Shown: positions 37,985 through 47,702, counted from the stretch's first letter. The stretch is DNA of 64,000 bases from Streptomyces sp. CB01373 (GCF_002803075.1 NZ_NNBK01000004.1:1-64000); one strand, 5' to 3'. Made by a program: numbers and translations. Notes: generated by a model from the sequence alone, not told the origin.

Positions 37985-39016
37985 TCAACTGCCCGTCAGG
38001 GGGCGGGCCGCCGAGGCCGTGTTGCGCGTGACGCGCTCGGCGTGCGGCGGTCTGCGGCTGCCGGCCGGGGTGACCGGGGTGCGCTCCGAGCGGCCCGTGT
38101 GCCGGCCCTGGGCGAGGTGGGCCGGCGTCCGGGACGCGTGTCCCGCGCCGACCGTCTCGTGGGCCGCCGGGGACTCGTCCGCGGCCGGGGCACGCGGGGT
38201 GAGCACGACGGGGGCGCCGACCGGTGCGGCGGGCGCGGGCACCGGTGCCCGGCGGCCGCGACGGGCGCGCCAGCGGTCGCGCAGGTCGAACAGGGCGACC
38301 TCGGTCCGGGCGATCAGCGGCTCGAACCACGGCAGCGCCAGCAGGATCAGCAGCCCCGCGGCCCAGCCGAGGAGCACGTCGCTCAGCCAGTGCGTACCCA
38401 GGTAGACCGTGGTCAGGCCGACGCCGAGCGCCGTCACCGCGGACAGTGCCGACAGCCAGCGGCGCGCCCTCGGGGTGGAGGCCAGATAGGCCAGGATGCC
38501 CCAGGTCACGACGGCGTTGGCGGTGTGGCCGCTGGGGAATATATCGCCGCCCAGGCCCATCTCGTTGGAGCCGATGACGGTCGCGTAGTGCGGTCCCAGA
38601 CGCCCCATGCCGATCTTCGCGGCGCCGACCGTGGCGTTGAGCAGCAGCAGCGAGGCGGCGAGGGTCAGCAGCGGGCGCAGTGTGTGCTGCCGCCAGGAGC
38701 GCCAGCCCAGCCACGCGCACACCATCACGGCGGTGGGGCCGCGCTGGCCGAGCACCACGTAGTAGTCGAGGAACGCGTGGATCTGCGGCCACTGCTGGTA
38801 CGGCCGGAAGAACATGACCTGCCAGTCGAGCCGGACCAGCCACGAGGTGGTGATCACGGCCCAGACGATCGCCAGGTAGAAGGCCAGGGTCGCCGAGAGG
38901 AGCACGAACCGGTGGCGGCTCATTCGCGGCATGTCGATGTGCGCCGGCCGTTGCGGCTCACGGTCCAGCCTGGCGAACACCCGGTCCAGGCGGGTGAGGG
39001 TTCGTTCGGTACGCAC
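37985..39016 (-). CDS. PAP2-family membrane phosphatase
   Basis: 343 aa with about six membrane helices and a 90-residue disordered C-terminal tail. Phosphatase motifs are KIGMGRLGPHYA (motif 1), the GGDIFPSGHTANAV block (motif 2) and TTVYLGTHWLSDVLLG (motif 3, His and Asp present). The Arg usual at the start of motif 3 is Thr here, which may affect activity. Substrates in the family include phosphatidic acid and polyprenyl diphosphate. The GTG at 39016 has the -10-like TAACGT 7 bases upstream and no Shine-Dalgarno, so it is probably leaderless; the longer frame to 39151 lacks support. Confidence 0.85.
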   Translation of the reverse strand: MRTERTLTRLDRVFARLDREPQRPAHIDMPRMSRHRFVLLSATLAFYLAIVWAVITTSWLVRLDWQVMFFRPYQQWPQIHAFLDYYVVLGQRGPTAVMVCAWLGWRSWRQHTLRPLLTLAASLLLLNATVGAAKIGMGRLGPHYATVIGSNEMGLGGDIFPSGHTANAVVTWGILAYLASTPRARRWLSALSAVTALGVGLTTVYLGTHWLSDVLLGWAAGLLILLALPWFEPLIARTEVALFDLRDRWRARRGRRAPVPAPAAPVGAPVVLTPRAPAADESPAAHETVGAGHASRTPAHLAQGRHTGRSERTPVTPAGSRRPPHAERVTRNTASAARPLTGS

Positions 39017-39258
39017 CCAATCGACGTTACAGCGAGTGAGGTGTGTTCCCTGACGACGCACGTGATTTGTGATGACCACGTGATGTGGGATTGCTCTCAA
39101 CGGGGCTTTATATCCACGGAATCCGCAATCACGAACGAACCCGTCCCGCATTTCCTTTGATCATTCCGGCGAATGCTTATGCGGCGCTTATGAATGCGTT
39201 GATGCGTCGACCGAACACCGGGATGAAATTCCGCGCGCCCTCGGCAGGACGGACCCGG

Positions 39259-40461
39259 TCACGGAGGACCGGAGCCGTTCAGCCAGAACGCCCCGTAGAC
39301 CGCCGAGGCCACCGCGACGGCGCCCACGATCAGCGCCGCCCGGGCGACGCGCGTCCGGGCGAGCGCCGACGCCAGCGGCAGCAGCAGCGGGAAGGCGGGC
39401 AGCAGCAGACGCGGCTTGGAGCCGAAATAGCTCGACGCGCACAGGGCGAGCGCGGTCACCACTCCCGAGTACACCAGCAGCGCGAGCGGTTGCCGCTGCC
39501 GTACGCCGACGACGTACAGCCGGATCACCGCGGCGACCCCGGCGATCAGCGCGATCCCGGCGAGGGCCGAAGGGAAGGACGTGAACTTGTCGGCGACGAA
39601 GCGGGCGAAGGCGTACCCGCCGTCGAAGCCGTTGCGCCAGCCGGCCTGGACGTCGAGATAGCCGAAGGGGCCCTTGCCGGTGCGGTGGCCGACCCACAGG
39701 ACGTATCCGGCGGCGCCGAGCGGGGCGAGCGCCATGCCGAGCAGACGGCGGGCGGTGGCGTGCCCGGCGACGGCCGGGGAGCGAAGCGTGTCCCGTGCGC
39801 CGTCCGCCGCCGTCGCGCTCCGGTCTCCCACGAACGAGGCAAGCGCGGCCGTCCACACCGCGGCGACCACCGCGAGACCCACCGGCCGGGTCAGCCCCGC
39901 CAGCAGTGCCAGCGCACCCGCGGTCACCCAGCGGCCGGTGAGCACCGCGTACAGTGCCCAGGCGGCGAGCGCCGTGAACAGCGACTCGCTGTAGGCCATC
40001 GACTGCACGATCCCGACCGGCAGCACCGCCCACAGCAGTGCCGCGGCGACGCCGGCCTCGCGGCCGTACACGTGATCGGCCACCGCGAAGATCCCCCAGG
40101 CCGCGGCGAGCGAGGCGAACAGGCTGACGGCGAAGCCCGCGTCGGCGTACGACAGCGGGCTCACCGCGGCGAGCAGCCGTTCCAGCCAGGGCAGCAGCGG
40201 GAAGAAGGCCAGATTCGAGTGCACGTCACCGTTCGGCAGGCGTATCTCGTAGCCGTAGCCGCCTCCGGCCACCCCGGTGTACCAGAGCGAGTCCCAGCGG
40301 GCGGTCAGCAGTGTGTACCAGCTCTTGCCGTGCTCGGCGCTCCACAGCGCCAGGGTGATCAGGCCCAGCGTGCGCACGGCGGCGTACCCGAGGAGAGCCG
40401 GGGCGGCCCGCCGCAGGGCCCCGGCACGTACACCCGCCACGTGCGTCGCAAGATCGCTCAC
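39259..40461 (-). CDS. PIG-V-like (GT-C) mannosyltransferase family membrane protein
   Basis: A 400-aa multispanning protein with about nine to eleven helices. The first extracytoplasmic loop has WYTLLTARWDSLWYTGVAGG, the RWD-type acidic motif of GPI mannosyltransferase 2-like proteins. Further typical blocks are NLAFFPLLPWLERLL, SMAYSESLFTALAAWALYA and LLAGLTRPVGLAVV. It probably uses a polyprenyl-phosphate sugar to build an envelope glycan. The GTG at 40461 is preceded by GATAAT at 7 bases with no Shine-Dalgarno, so a leaderless start is favoured. The longer frame to 40614 is unsupported. Confidence 0.82.
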   Translation of the reverse strand: MSDLATHVAGVRAGALRRAAPALLGYAAVRTLGLITLALWSAEHGKSWYTLLTARWDSLWYTGVAGGGYGYEIRLPNGDVHSNLAFFPLLPWLERLLAAVSPLSYADAGFAVSLFASLAAAWGIFAVADHVYGREAGVAAALLWAVLPVGIVQSMAYSESLFTALAAWALYAVLTGRWVTAGALALLAGLTRPVGLAVVAAVWTAALASFVGDRSATAADGARDTLRSPAVAGHATARRLLGMALAPLGAAGYVLWVGHRTGKGPFGYLDVQAGWRNGFDGGYAFARFVADKFTSFPSALAGIALIAGVAAVIRLYVVGVRQRQPLALLVYSGVVTALALCASSYFGSKPRLLLPAFPLLLPLASALARTRVARAALIVGAVAVASAVYGAFWLNGSGPP

Positions 40462-40754
40462 GGACTCGATTATCGGCGCTGCCGGAAACCGGAGCCGCCA
40501 CCGGGGCACGCTCACAGGCCGCTCACCAGGCACGCAGGGAGGGCCGACGGACAAGCGGAGTGGCGTACGCCACACGGGTTGGGCGCGTGCTCTGAGAGGT
40601 GGGCCACGCGCCATCCGGGCGAATGAGCGTACGCTGACGTGTCACTCGCACGTCGACGCGCAGGTCGGGGGCCACCGCTCCGCTCCGGCCGAGCCGCGGG
40701 GAGTCCCCGTCCCGCGGACCGTCGAACGCGAGGGTTCATCTGGGAGGTACGTAC

Positions 40755-42356
40755 ATGTCCGGGACGACCGCGGCCACCGACCGGCTCCGCCGCCGGGCGG
40801 CCGGGGCCGGTGCCAACCGCTGGGTCGTCCTGGTCGTCCTCTGCGTCAGCCTGCTGCTGGTGGCGGTGGACGCGACCGTGCTGCACGTGGCGGTGCCCGC
40901 GGTCACCGAGGACCTCAGGCCCGGCGCCATCGAACTGCTCTGGATCGTCGACACCTATCCCCTCGTCTGCGCCTCGCTGCTGATCCTGTTCGGCACCCTG
41001 GGCGACCGGGTGGGCCGCAGACGGATCCTGCTGCTGGGCTACGCCCTCTTCGGCATCGCCTCCGCCGTGGCGGCCTTCGCCCCCACCCCCCAGATGCTGA
41101 TCTTCGCGCGGGCGCTGCTCGGCGTCGGCGGCGCAATGATCATGCCGGCCACGCTGTCGCTCCTGCGGCAGGTCTTCCCGGACCGGCGCGAGCGCGCGCT
41201 GGCGATCGGGATCTGGAGCGCGGTCGCCGCGGTGGGCGCGGCGGTCGGGCCGCTGCTCGGCGGCTTCCTGCTCGAACACTTCTGGTGGGGATCGGTCTTC
41301 CTCGTCAACATCCCGCTGATGCTGGTCAGTCTGCCGGTGGGCCGGCTGCTGCTGCCCGAGTCGACCGGCGACCGTGACGGGCCCTGGGACATCGTCGGCG
41401 CGTTGCTGGCGGCGGCCGGACTGTTCGGTGTGGTGCTGGGCGTGAAGCGGCTCGGTGGCGGTGAGACGGCCCTGAGCGTGCTCACCGTGGGGCCGCTGGT
41501 GGTCGGCGCGGCGCTGCTGGTGACGTTCGTACGACGGCAGCGGCGGCGGACCCATCCGCTGGTGGACCTCAGGATGTTCGCGCGCCCGGCGTTCAGCACG
41601 TCGGTGGGCTGCATCGTGCTGGCCATGCTGGCGCTGGTCGGGCTCGAACTGATCGCGGCGCAGTACCTGCAACTGGTCCTCGGCCTCTCGCCGCTCGCCA
41701 CGGGGCTGCGGCTGCTGCCGCTGACGTTCGCCGCGATGGCGGCCGGACTGGCCGGGGCGCGGATGCTGCGGAGGTTCGGGCCGCGGCGGATGGTGTGCTT
41801 CGGGTTCTGCGTGACCGCCGCCGCGGTGGTGCTGCTCACGATGATGGGCGGCCGGGACAACCCGGGGCTGCTCCTCGCCGGCTTCGCGCTGCTCGGCTTC
41901 GGCCTGGAGACGACGCTTTTCGGGGCGTACGAGTCGATGCTGAGCGAGTCGCCGGCCGAGCAGGCGGGCGGCGCGGCGGCGATCGGGGAGACGTCGTACC
42001 AGCTGGGCGCGGGGATGGGCATCGCCCTGCTGGGCACGGTGATGAACGCGGCCTACGCGCCCGGGCTCGCCGATGTGCCGGGGGTGCCCGCGAAGGCGTC
42101 CGGCGCGGCGGCGAACTCGCTGGGGGAGGCCTACGGGGTCGCCGACCAGCTCGGCGGGCCGGTCGGGGCCGCGCTGCGGCGGGCGGCCCGGGACGCCTTC
42201 GTGCACGGGCTGCATGTGACGCTGCTGGTGAGTGCGGGGCTGTTGCTGCTGGGTGCGGTGATGGCGCTGCGGCTGCCGCGGGTGATGCACTGCGAGGAGC
42301 CGCCGGTCGAACTGCCCGCGCAGCGGGAGGCCGAGCGGCCCCGCGTCTCGGCGTGA
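40755..42356 (+). CDS. MFS transporter, DHA2 (14-helix) drug efflux family
   Basis: A 533-aa exporter with about 14 hydrophobic segments. It carries the MFS motif A GTLGDRVGRRRILLLGYAL, the early VALDATVLHVAVP-like DHA2 block (VAVDATVLHVAVPAV) and motif C-like WSAVAAVGAAVGPLLGGFL. The family (SmvA, LfrA, QacA, EmrB) extrudes cationic drugs or antibiotics by proton antiport; the substrate here is unknown. GGGAGG lies 8 bases before the ATG. It is divergent from the mannosyltransferase across a 293-bp gap in which nothing besides promoters was seen. Confidence 0.93.
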   Translation: MSGTTAATDRLRRRAAGAGANRWVVLVVLCVSLLLVAVDATVLHVAVPAVTEDLRPGAIELLWIVDTYPLVCASLLILFGTLGDRVGRRRILLLGYALFGIASAVAAFAPTPQMLIFARALLGVGGAMIMPATLSLLRQVFPDRRERALAIGIWSAVAAVGAAVGPLLGGFLLEHFWWGSVFLVNIPLMLVSLPVGRLLLPESTGDRDGPWDIVGALLAAAGLFGVVLGVKRLGGGETALSVLTVGPLVVGAALLVTFVRRQRRRTHPLVDLRMFARPAFSTSVGCIVLAMLALVGLELIAAQYLQLVLGLSPLATGLRLLPLTFAAMAAGLAGARMLRRFGPRRMVCFGFCVTAAAVVLLTMMGGRDNPGLLLAGFALLGFGLETTLFGAYESMLSESPAEQAGGAAAIGETSYQLGAGMGIALLGTVMNAAYAPGLADVPGVPAKASGAAANSLGEAYGVADQLGGPVGAALRRAARDAFVHGLHVTLLVSAGLLLLGAVMALRLPRVMHCEEPPVELPAQREAERPRVSA

Positions 42357-42370
42357 GCGCCCTTCCTCTC

Positions 42371-42387
42371 CCGCGGCGCTGCCGCGG
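42371..42387 (+). terminator. Possible terminator after the MFS gene
   Basis: A 7-bp inverted repeat (ccgcggc / gccgcgg) with a 3-nt loop lies 15 bases after the MFS stop. It is short, so the call is tentative. Confidence 0.45.
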
Positions 42388-42493
42388 CGGGCGGAGGAGC
42401 AGGCTGGACGTGGGCGGTCCCGCGTCGTAACGTCGGGCCGGAGTCGCACAGCTAGCGCTGCTAGTTTCAGTTGCCGTCGCCGGAGGGGTCCTC

Positions 42494-43693
42494 ATGTCCT
42501 CGCAGTCTCCGTTGTCTTCGTTGCCCTCGTTCGATCCCGCCGACCCGCTCGGGCTCGACGACCTGCTGGAGCCGGAGGACCTCGCCGTCCGCGACACCAT
42601 GCGGCAGTGGGCGGCCGACCGCGTTCTGCCGCATGTCGCCGAGTGGTACGAGAAGGGCGAACTGCCCGTCATCCGGGAACTGTCCCGCGAGCTCGGGAGC
42701 ATCGGCGCCCTCGGCATGTCCCTGACCGGGTACGGCTGCGCCGGTGCCACCGCCGTCCAGTACGGGCTCGCCTGCCTGGAGCTGGAGGCCGCCGACTCCG
42801 GCATCCGGTCCCTGGTCTCGGTGCAGGGCTCGCTCGCCATGTACGCCATCCACCGGTTCGGAAGCGAGGAACAGAAGCAGCGGTGGCTGCCCTCCATGGC
42901 AGCCGGCGAGGTGATCGGCTGCTTCGGGCTCACCGAGCCCGACCACGGCTCCGACCCCGCCGCCATGCGCACCCACGCCAAGCGCGACGGCACCGACTGG
43001 ATCCTCAACGGCCGCAAGATGTGGATCACCAACGGCTCCGTGGCCGGTGTCGCCGTCGTCTGGGCCCGGACCGAGGACGGCATCCGCGGCTTCCTGGTAC
43101 CGGCCGGCACGCCCGGGTTCTCCGCCCCGGAGATCAAGCACAAGTGGTCGCTGCGGGCGAGCGTCACCAGCGAGCTGGTCCTGGACGACGTGAGGCTGCC
43201 CGCCGACGCCGTACTGCCGGAGGTCACCGGGCTGCGCGGACCGCTCGGCTGTCTGTCGCACGCCCGTTACGGCATCGTCTGGGGCGCCATGGGCGCGGCC
43301 CGCTCCAGCTTCGAGGCCGCCCTCGACTACGCGGTCTCGCGCGAGCAGTTCGGCAGGCCCATCGGCGGCTTCCAGCTCACCCAGGCCAAGCTCGCCGACA
43401 TGGCGGTCGAACTGCACAAGGGGATTCTGCTCGCCCACCACCTGGGGCGGCGCATGGACGCCGGCCGCCTGCGTCCCGAGCAGGTCAGCTTCGGCAAGCT
43501 CAACAACGTGCGCGAGGCGATCGAGATCTGCCGTACGGCGCGGACGATTCTCGGCGCCAACGGGATCTCCCTGGAATATCCCGTGATGCGGCACGCGACC
43601 AACCTCGAGTCGGTGCTCACCTACGAGGGCACCGTCGAGATGCACCAGCTCGTGCTGGGCAAGGCGCTCACCGGGCTCGACGCCTTCCGGTGA
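42494..43693 (+). CDS. Acyl-CoA dehydrogenase, glutaryl-CoA dehydrogenase-like
   Basis: A 399-aa FAD enzyme. It has the early FAD-site block CFGLTEPDHGSDPAAMRTHA, then WILNGRKMWITNGSVA, the helical SREQFGRPIGGFQLTQAKLA and the catalytic Glu in VLTYEGTVEMHQLVLGKALT. The TYEGT motif and overall pattern match glutaryl-CoA dehydrogenase, which converts glutaryl-CoA to crotonyl-CoA in lysine and tryptophan breakdown. Other short-chain acyl-CoA substrates are possible. A GGAGGGG Shine-Dalgarno precedes the ATG at 42494. Confidence 0.9.
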   Translation: MSSQSPLSSLPSFDPADPLGLDDLLEPEDLAVRDTMRQWAADRVLPHVAEWYEKGELPVIRELSRELGSIGALGMSLTGYGCAGATAVQYGLACLELEAADSGIRSLVSVQGSLAMYAIHRFGSEEQKQRWLPSMAAGEVIGCFGLTEPDHGSDPAAMRTHAKRDGTDWILNGRKMWITNGSVAGVAVVWARTEDGIRGFLVPAGTPGFSAPEIKHKWSLRASVTSELVLDDVRLPADAVLPEVTGLRGPLGCLSHARYGIVWGAMGAARSSFEAALDYAVSREQFGRPIGGFQLTQAKLADMAVELHKGILLAHHLGRRMDAGRLRPEQVSFGKLNNVREAIEICRTARTILGANGISLEYPVMRHATNLESVLTYEGTVEMHQLVLGKALTGLDAFR

Positions 43694-43704
43694 GCCCCGG
43701 ACGG

Positions 43705-43729
43705 GGCAGGGCCGGTGTACGGCCCTGCC
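43705..43729. terminator. Bidirectional terminator between gcdH-like gene and sflA
   Basis: A perfect 10-bp stem (ggcagggccg / cggccctgcc) with a 5-nt loop fills the short gap between the two convergent stops. Confidence 0.85.
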
Positions 43730-44167
43730 TCAGCTCTGGTTGAAGAAACCGTCCGAACGGTGCACCGCGGGATCCCCGTTGACGATCTCGGTGTCGGCGG
43801 GGGACAGCAGGAACACCCGCGTGGACACGCGGTCGATGGAGCCGCGCAGACCGAAGACGAGCCCGGCCGCGAAGTCGACCACGCGCTTGGCGTCGGAGGC
43901 CTCCATGGCCGTCAGGTTCATGATGACGGGCACGCCCTCCCGGAACAGCTCGCCGATGGCACGGGCGTCCCGGAAGCTGTCCGGGGTCACCGTGCCGATC
44001 CGGCGGCCCCTGTCCTGTGCCGTGTCCGTCGCCACCTTCACCCGGGGATCGGTGACCCAGGCGTCCCCGTCCTCGGTCCCCTCCGTGTAGTCGTCGTCGT
44101 AGTAGCGCTCGTCATCGTTGTCGTCGACGAGGCCGAGCCACGCACTCGCCTTGCGTACCGATCCCAT
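43730..44167 (-). CDS. sflA: SepF-like cell-division protein SflA
   Basis: A 145-aa SepF-family protein. It has a short N-terminal amphipathic-type segment ([18 protein letters not shown]), an acidic linker, then the SepF core with [40 protein letters not shown] and [20 protein letters not shown]. Streptomyces has sepF in the dcw cluster plus the paralogues sflA and sflB, which restrict apical growth and branching. This locus, away from ftsZ, corresponds from memory to sflA (SCO1749). AGGAGG lies 6 bases before the ATG. Confidence 0.88.
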   Translation of the reverse strand: MGSVRKASAWLGLVDDNDDERYYDDDYTEGTEDGDAWVTDPRVKVATDTAQDRGRRIGTVTPDSFRDARAIGELFREGVPVIMNLTAMEASDAKRVVDFAAGLVFGLRGSIDRVSTRVFLLSPADTEIVNGDPAVHRSDGFFNQS

Positions 44168-44457
44168 GGACGCCTCCTCTCACAGCGGTCTTTCCTGCAT
44201 TCCGCATCCCTATGGTCATCCATGATGCTGACAACGCGCCAAGTGAACGCACGCCGCACGGGGGGTTTGTGACGGTACTGGTGCACGGCTAATACGTCGA
44301 GAGCCCGTGTGCCCCAAGGGTTCCGACCTACACGACTGCTGACTGAGAGTGAAATATGATTGTTCTCCGCACATGGGTGACGGACGGGGCGTACGGGTGA
44401 ACGAAGGGGTCGATACGATGCCGCGACTCAACGCTCTGCACACCAAGGGGGATGGTC

Positions 44458-45645
44458 GTGTTCGGAATCGTCAGGCCCTGCCGCCACCGGCTCGGGGAGA
44501 AGCTCGGCGCCGAGTGGACAGCCCACTTGTGCGGACTGTGCCTGGCCCTGCGCGGTGACCACGGGCAGTTCGCGAGGATCGTGACGAACTACGACGGGCT
44601 GCTCGTCTCGGTCCTGACGGAGGCTCAGGCGCACCGGGAGAGCCGGGCCGGCGGTCTGCGGCGCACCGCCGGGCCGTGTCCGCTGCGCGGGATGCGCACC
44701 GCGTCCGTCGCCCTGGGGGAGGGGCCTCGACTCGCCGCGGCCGTCTCGCTGGTCCTGGCCTCGGCCAAGGTGCGCGACCACGTCGCCGACGGTGACGGAC
44801 TGCTGGCGCGCCGGCCGGTGGCGCTCGCCGCGCGCCGGGTCGCCGACAACTGGAGCCGGGCGGGCGCCCGTACGGGAGCCGGCGTCGGATTCGACACCGC
44901 CGTCCTCCTGGACGCGGTGGACCGGCAGGCCGGCGTCGAGGCGCTCGCCGGCCCCGGCACGCCGATCCTCACCGTCACCGAACCGACCGAGACCGCGACC
45001 GCAGCGGCCTTCGCGCACACCGCGGTCCTCGCCGGGCGGCCGGGCAACGCCGCTCCGCTCGCCGAGGCCGGGCGCCTGTTCGGGCGGCTCGCACATCTGC
45101 TGGACGCCGTGGAGGACCGCGCGGCCGACGCCGCGACCGGCGCCTGGAACCCGCTCACCGCCACCGGAACCCCGCTCGTCGAGGCGCGCCGGCTCGCCGA
45201 CGACGCGGTGCACGGCATCCGGCTCGCCCTGAGCGAGGTGGAGTTCGGCGACGGGCGGCTCGCCCACCGGCTGCTCGTGCACGAACTCAGGCGTTCGGTC
45301 GACCGCGCCTTCGGCACCGAGTCCTGCGGGCACGCGCCCGAGGGGGCCTTCGGCCCACCGCAGGGGCCGCACGCCCCGCAGGCCCCGCACGATTTGAACC
45401 GTCCGAGCCACCCCTACGCCGGGGGCGGTGAGCCGCCGCGGCCCGGTGGGCGCGGGTTCTGGGCCGGGTGCGTGATGGCCGTCGGGCTGTGCTGCACCTG
45501 CAAGGTGTGCTGCGCCGACGAGTTCGAGGGTCCGTGGTCGGGCAGGAAGCGTTCGGGCTGGTGCGACTGCGGCTCGTGCTGCGACGGCTGCGACTGCTGC
45601 TGTGACGGCTGCGATTGCTGTGACTGCTCGTGCTGTGACTGCTGA
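44458..45645 (+). CDS. DUF5685-family protein with cysteine-rich C-terminal tail
   Basis: 395 aa. The N-terminus FGIVRPCRHRLGEKL and HLCGLCLALRGDHGQFARIV (two Cys pairs) marks DUF5685, a mostly helical actinobacterial family of unknown role. The tail from about residue 335 contains 21 Cys, including CCTCKVCC and a final run of repeated CDCC/CDGC units, a likely metal-binding knot. A Gly/Pro/His linker joins them. The GTG at 44458 is preferred because AAGGGG lies 7-8 bases upstream, while the ATG at 44452 is too close to it. The gap from sflA is 290 bp and shows no gene. Confidence 0.82.
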   Translation: MFGIVRPCRHRLGEKLGAEWTAHLCGLCLALRGDHGQFARIVTNYDGLLVSVLTEAQAHRESRAGGLRRTAGPCPLRGMRTASVALGEGPRLAAAVSLVLASAKVRDHVADGDGLLARRPVALAARRVADNWSRAGARTGAGVGFDTAVLLDAVDRQAGVEALAGPGTPILTVTEPTETATAAAFAHTAVLAGRPGNAAPLAEAGRLFGRLAHLLDAVEDRAADAATGAWNPLTATGTPLVEARRLADDAVHGIRLALSEVEFGDGRLAHRLLVHELRRSVDRAFGTESCGHAPEGAFGPPQGPHAPQAPHDLNRPSHPYAGGGEPPRPGGRGFWAGCVMAVGLCCTCKVCCADEFEGPWSGRKRSGWCDCGSCCDGCDCCCDGCDCCDCSCCDC

Positions 45646-45751
45646 TCGCGGCCGCTGCCGACCGTGACGGGCTTCGGGCCCGGGCTTCGGGTCCGTGCGG
45701 TGGGCGGCGGCGGGGTTTGGCCGCCGGGCCGCGCATGGAAGGGCTCATCTC

Positions 45752-46096
45752 ATGATGGACCTGCCCGATCAGTGGAAGCAGGGGCGCCGGCACCGCATGA
45801 AGGCGGCGTCGGCGCTTCGTGACCCGCTCGCGCCGATCGGCGCGAGCGGGCTCGGGGGCCATCCGGAACGTCGAGTTCCGGACACCCCGCGAGCCTGGAC
45901 GGCGAAGGGCGCGACGGTCGCGGCCGCCGCTGCCGGAGCGGACGAACCGGCCCTCGGCGAGCGGCCCTTCGGCGGCCGGGTGCGGCACGCCGCCGGCGAC
46001 GTCCGGCCGGTGCCGGCCGCTCGGGCCGACCTGGGCGAGTGCCGGTTCGGACGGCACCGCGAGGCCATATGGGGCGCGGCGGCCACGACGTCGTGA
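45752..46096 (+). CDS. Possible small hypothetical protein
   Basis: 114 aa, rich in Arg, Ala and Gly, starting MMDLPDQWKQGRRHRMKAAS. There is no recognisable domain, signal peptide or membrane segment. Support comes from GGAAGGG 8 bases before the ATG and a third-position G/C of roughly 87 percent in this frame. Against it, the sequence is compositionally ordinary, antisense frames are also open, and rare codons such as ATA and CGA occur. It may be a degraded gene or not translated at all. Confidence 0.4.
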   Translation: MMDLPDQWKQGRRHRMKAASALRDPLAPIGASGLGGHPERRVPDTPRAWTAKGATVAAAAAGADEPALGERPFGGRVRHAAGDVRPVPAARADLGECRFGRHREAIWGAAATTS

Positions 46097-46276
46097 CCGC
46101 GGCCGGGAAACGCGGTCCGGCCCGAGGCCGTCCTCCCGTTGCCGACGACACGTCAATTGGCCCTGATCACTCTTGGTTCACTCGAATCGCGCATGGCCGC
46201 ACGGCCGAAAGGCGCCCTTGCGCCGACCGGTCGTTCGGCCGAATACTCCCCCACAGCGCTTGTCAGGGGCACGGCA

Positions 46277-46293
46277 TGTTCGGAATCCGAACA
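46277..46293. promoter_or_regulatory. 17-bp palindrome upstream of the streptogrisin B-like gene
   Basis: tgttcggaatccgaaca is a perfect 7-bp inverted repeat around AAT. It lies 73 bases before the GTG at 46367, a good place for an operator. No known regulator consensus was matched. Confidence 0.5.
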
Positions 46294-46366
46294 GTCGTCC
46301 GCTGACTGCGCCTCACGGGCCCCGACCCCACGCGGGCCCCCGACTTCCTTTGTGGAGGAACGACAA

Positions 46367-47275
46367 GTGAGGATCAAGCGCACCACTCCCCTCGGCGGCA
46401 TGACGAGACGGACCCGGCTGATCGCCATCGCCTCCGGTTTCGTGGCCGCAGCCGCGTTCGCAGTCCCCAACGCGAGCGCGTCCGACACTCCCACCACCTT
46501 CAGTGCGGCGCAGCTCACCACCGCGAGCGACTCCGTGCTCAAGGCCGACATCCCGGGCACCGCCTGGACTGTCGACAGCAAGACCAACCGGGTCGTCGTC
46601 ACCGTCGACAGCACGGTCTCCCAGGCCGACATCGCCCGGATCCAGCGGCAGGCGGGGACCAACTCCGCTGCCCTGACCATCAAGCACGCCTCCGGGAAGT
46701 TCAACAAGCTCATCTCCGGCGGCGACGCCATCTATGCGAGTAGCTGGCGCTGCTCGCTGGGCTTCAACGTCAAGGACAACAGCGGCAACTCCTACTTCCT
46801 GACCGCCGGTCACTGCACCGACGGCGCGGGTACCTGGTGGTCGAACTCCGGTCACTCGACCACGCTCGGCACCACGGCCGGCTCCTCCTTCCCCGGCCAC
46901 GACTACGGCATCGTGCGCTACACCAACACCTCGGTGGCCCACCCGAGCGCCGTGGGCAGCGTGAACATCACCAGCGCGGCCACGCCGTCCGTGGGCACCA
47001 CCGTCTACCGGCGCGGCTCGACGACCGGCATCCACAGCGGCAAGGTCACGGCCCTCAACGCGACGGTCAACTACGGCAACGGCGAGATCGTCAACGGCCT
47101 CATCCAGACCACGGTCTGCGCCGAGCCCGGTGACTCCGGCGGCTCGCTGTACTCCAACAGCGGTATCGCCTACGGTCTGACCTCCGGCGGCAGCGGCAAC
47201 TGCACCTCCGGCGGCACGACCTTCTTCCAGCCGGTCACCGCCGCGCTGAGCGCGTACGGGGTCCACATCGGCTGA
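46367..47275 (+). CDS. Secreted chymotrypsin-like serine protease, streptogrisin A/B type
   Basis: A 302-aa prepro-protease (S1 family). The signal peptide, with core [17 protein letters not shown], ends near ASA at about residue 39. The short propeptide runs to about residue 115. The mature enzyme probably begins [20 protein letters not shown], as in streptogrisin B. Catalytic residues are His in [10 protein letters not shown], Asp in [10 protein letters not shown] and Ser in [11 protein letters not shown]. The GTG at 46367 has GGAGGA 7 bases upstream. A long 270-bp region before it holds the palindrome at 46277. Confidence 0.95.
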   Translation: MRIKRTTPLGGMTRRTRLIAIASGFVAAAAFAVPNASASDTPTTFSAAQLTTASDSVLKADIPGTAWTVDSKTNRVVVTVDSTVSQADIARIQRQAGTNSAALTIKHASGKFNKLISGGDAIYASSWRCSLGFNVKDNSGNSYFLTAGHCTDGAGTWWSNSGHSTTLGTTAGSSFPGHDYGIVRYTNTSVAHPSAVGSVNITSAATPSVGTTVYRRGSTTGIHSGKVTALNATVNYGNGEIVNGLIQTTVCAEPGDSGGSLYSNSGIAYGLTSGGSGNCTSGGTTFFQPVTAALSAYGVHIG

Positions 47276-47702
47276 CCTCCCCCTGTGCCGGGCCGCGATG
47301 TGCGCGGCCCGGCGCCCGACAGCGCAGAGCCCCCGTACGCGACCGGCGTGCGGGGGCTCGCCGTTGTGCGCGCGCGATACGCCGGGCGCGGGTCAGCGAC
47401 GCTCGGCGCCCCTCGTGGATCGCCCGCCCTGAGGGCCGAATTCGGGCCGGGACCAGGCCTGGTGGAACGGCGCCGGTCACCCGCCTCTGGTGTTTGCGCT
47501 GTGAATGTTGCGTGAACGCTCCCATGGTGATCTCGGCGCGCGGGCCGATACACAGGGGGAGTACGCCGGTTGACGTACACACGTCCAGAACTCGGCCTTG
47601 TGTGCCTCTGGGGGCATCGGAATAGTGGGCGCCGTTCAACCGCCTTCCGGCTCGCCGGGTCCCCACAACCCGCCGGGCCGACCCCCCACAGGAGGACGTC
47701 AG
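47276..47702 (+). other. Intergenic region between the two protease genes
   Basis: 427 bp with no gene. It contains the terminator at 47327-47359 and, further on, the promoter region of the second protease. aggagg at 47690-47695 is that gene's ribosome site. No clear operator was recognised. Confidence 0.55.
47327..47359 (+). terminator. Terminator after the first streptogrisin gene
   Basis: A 14-bp stem with one mismatch (gagcccccgtacgc / gcgtgcgggggctc) and a 5-nt loop, 52 bases after the stop. Confidence 0.75.
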
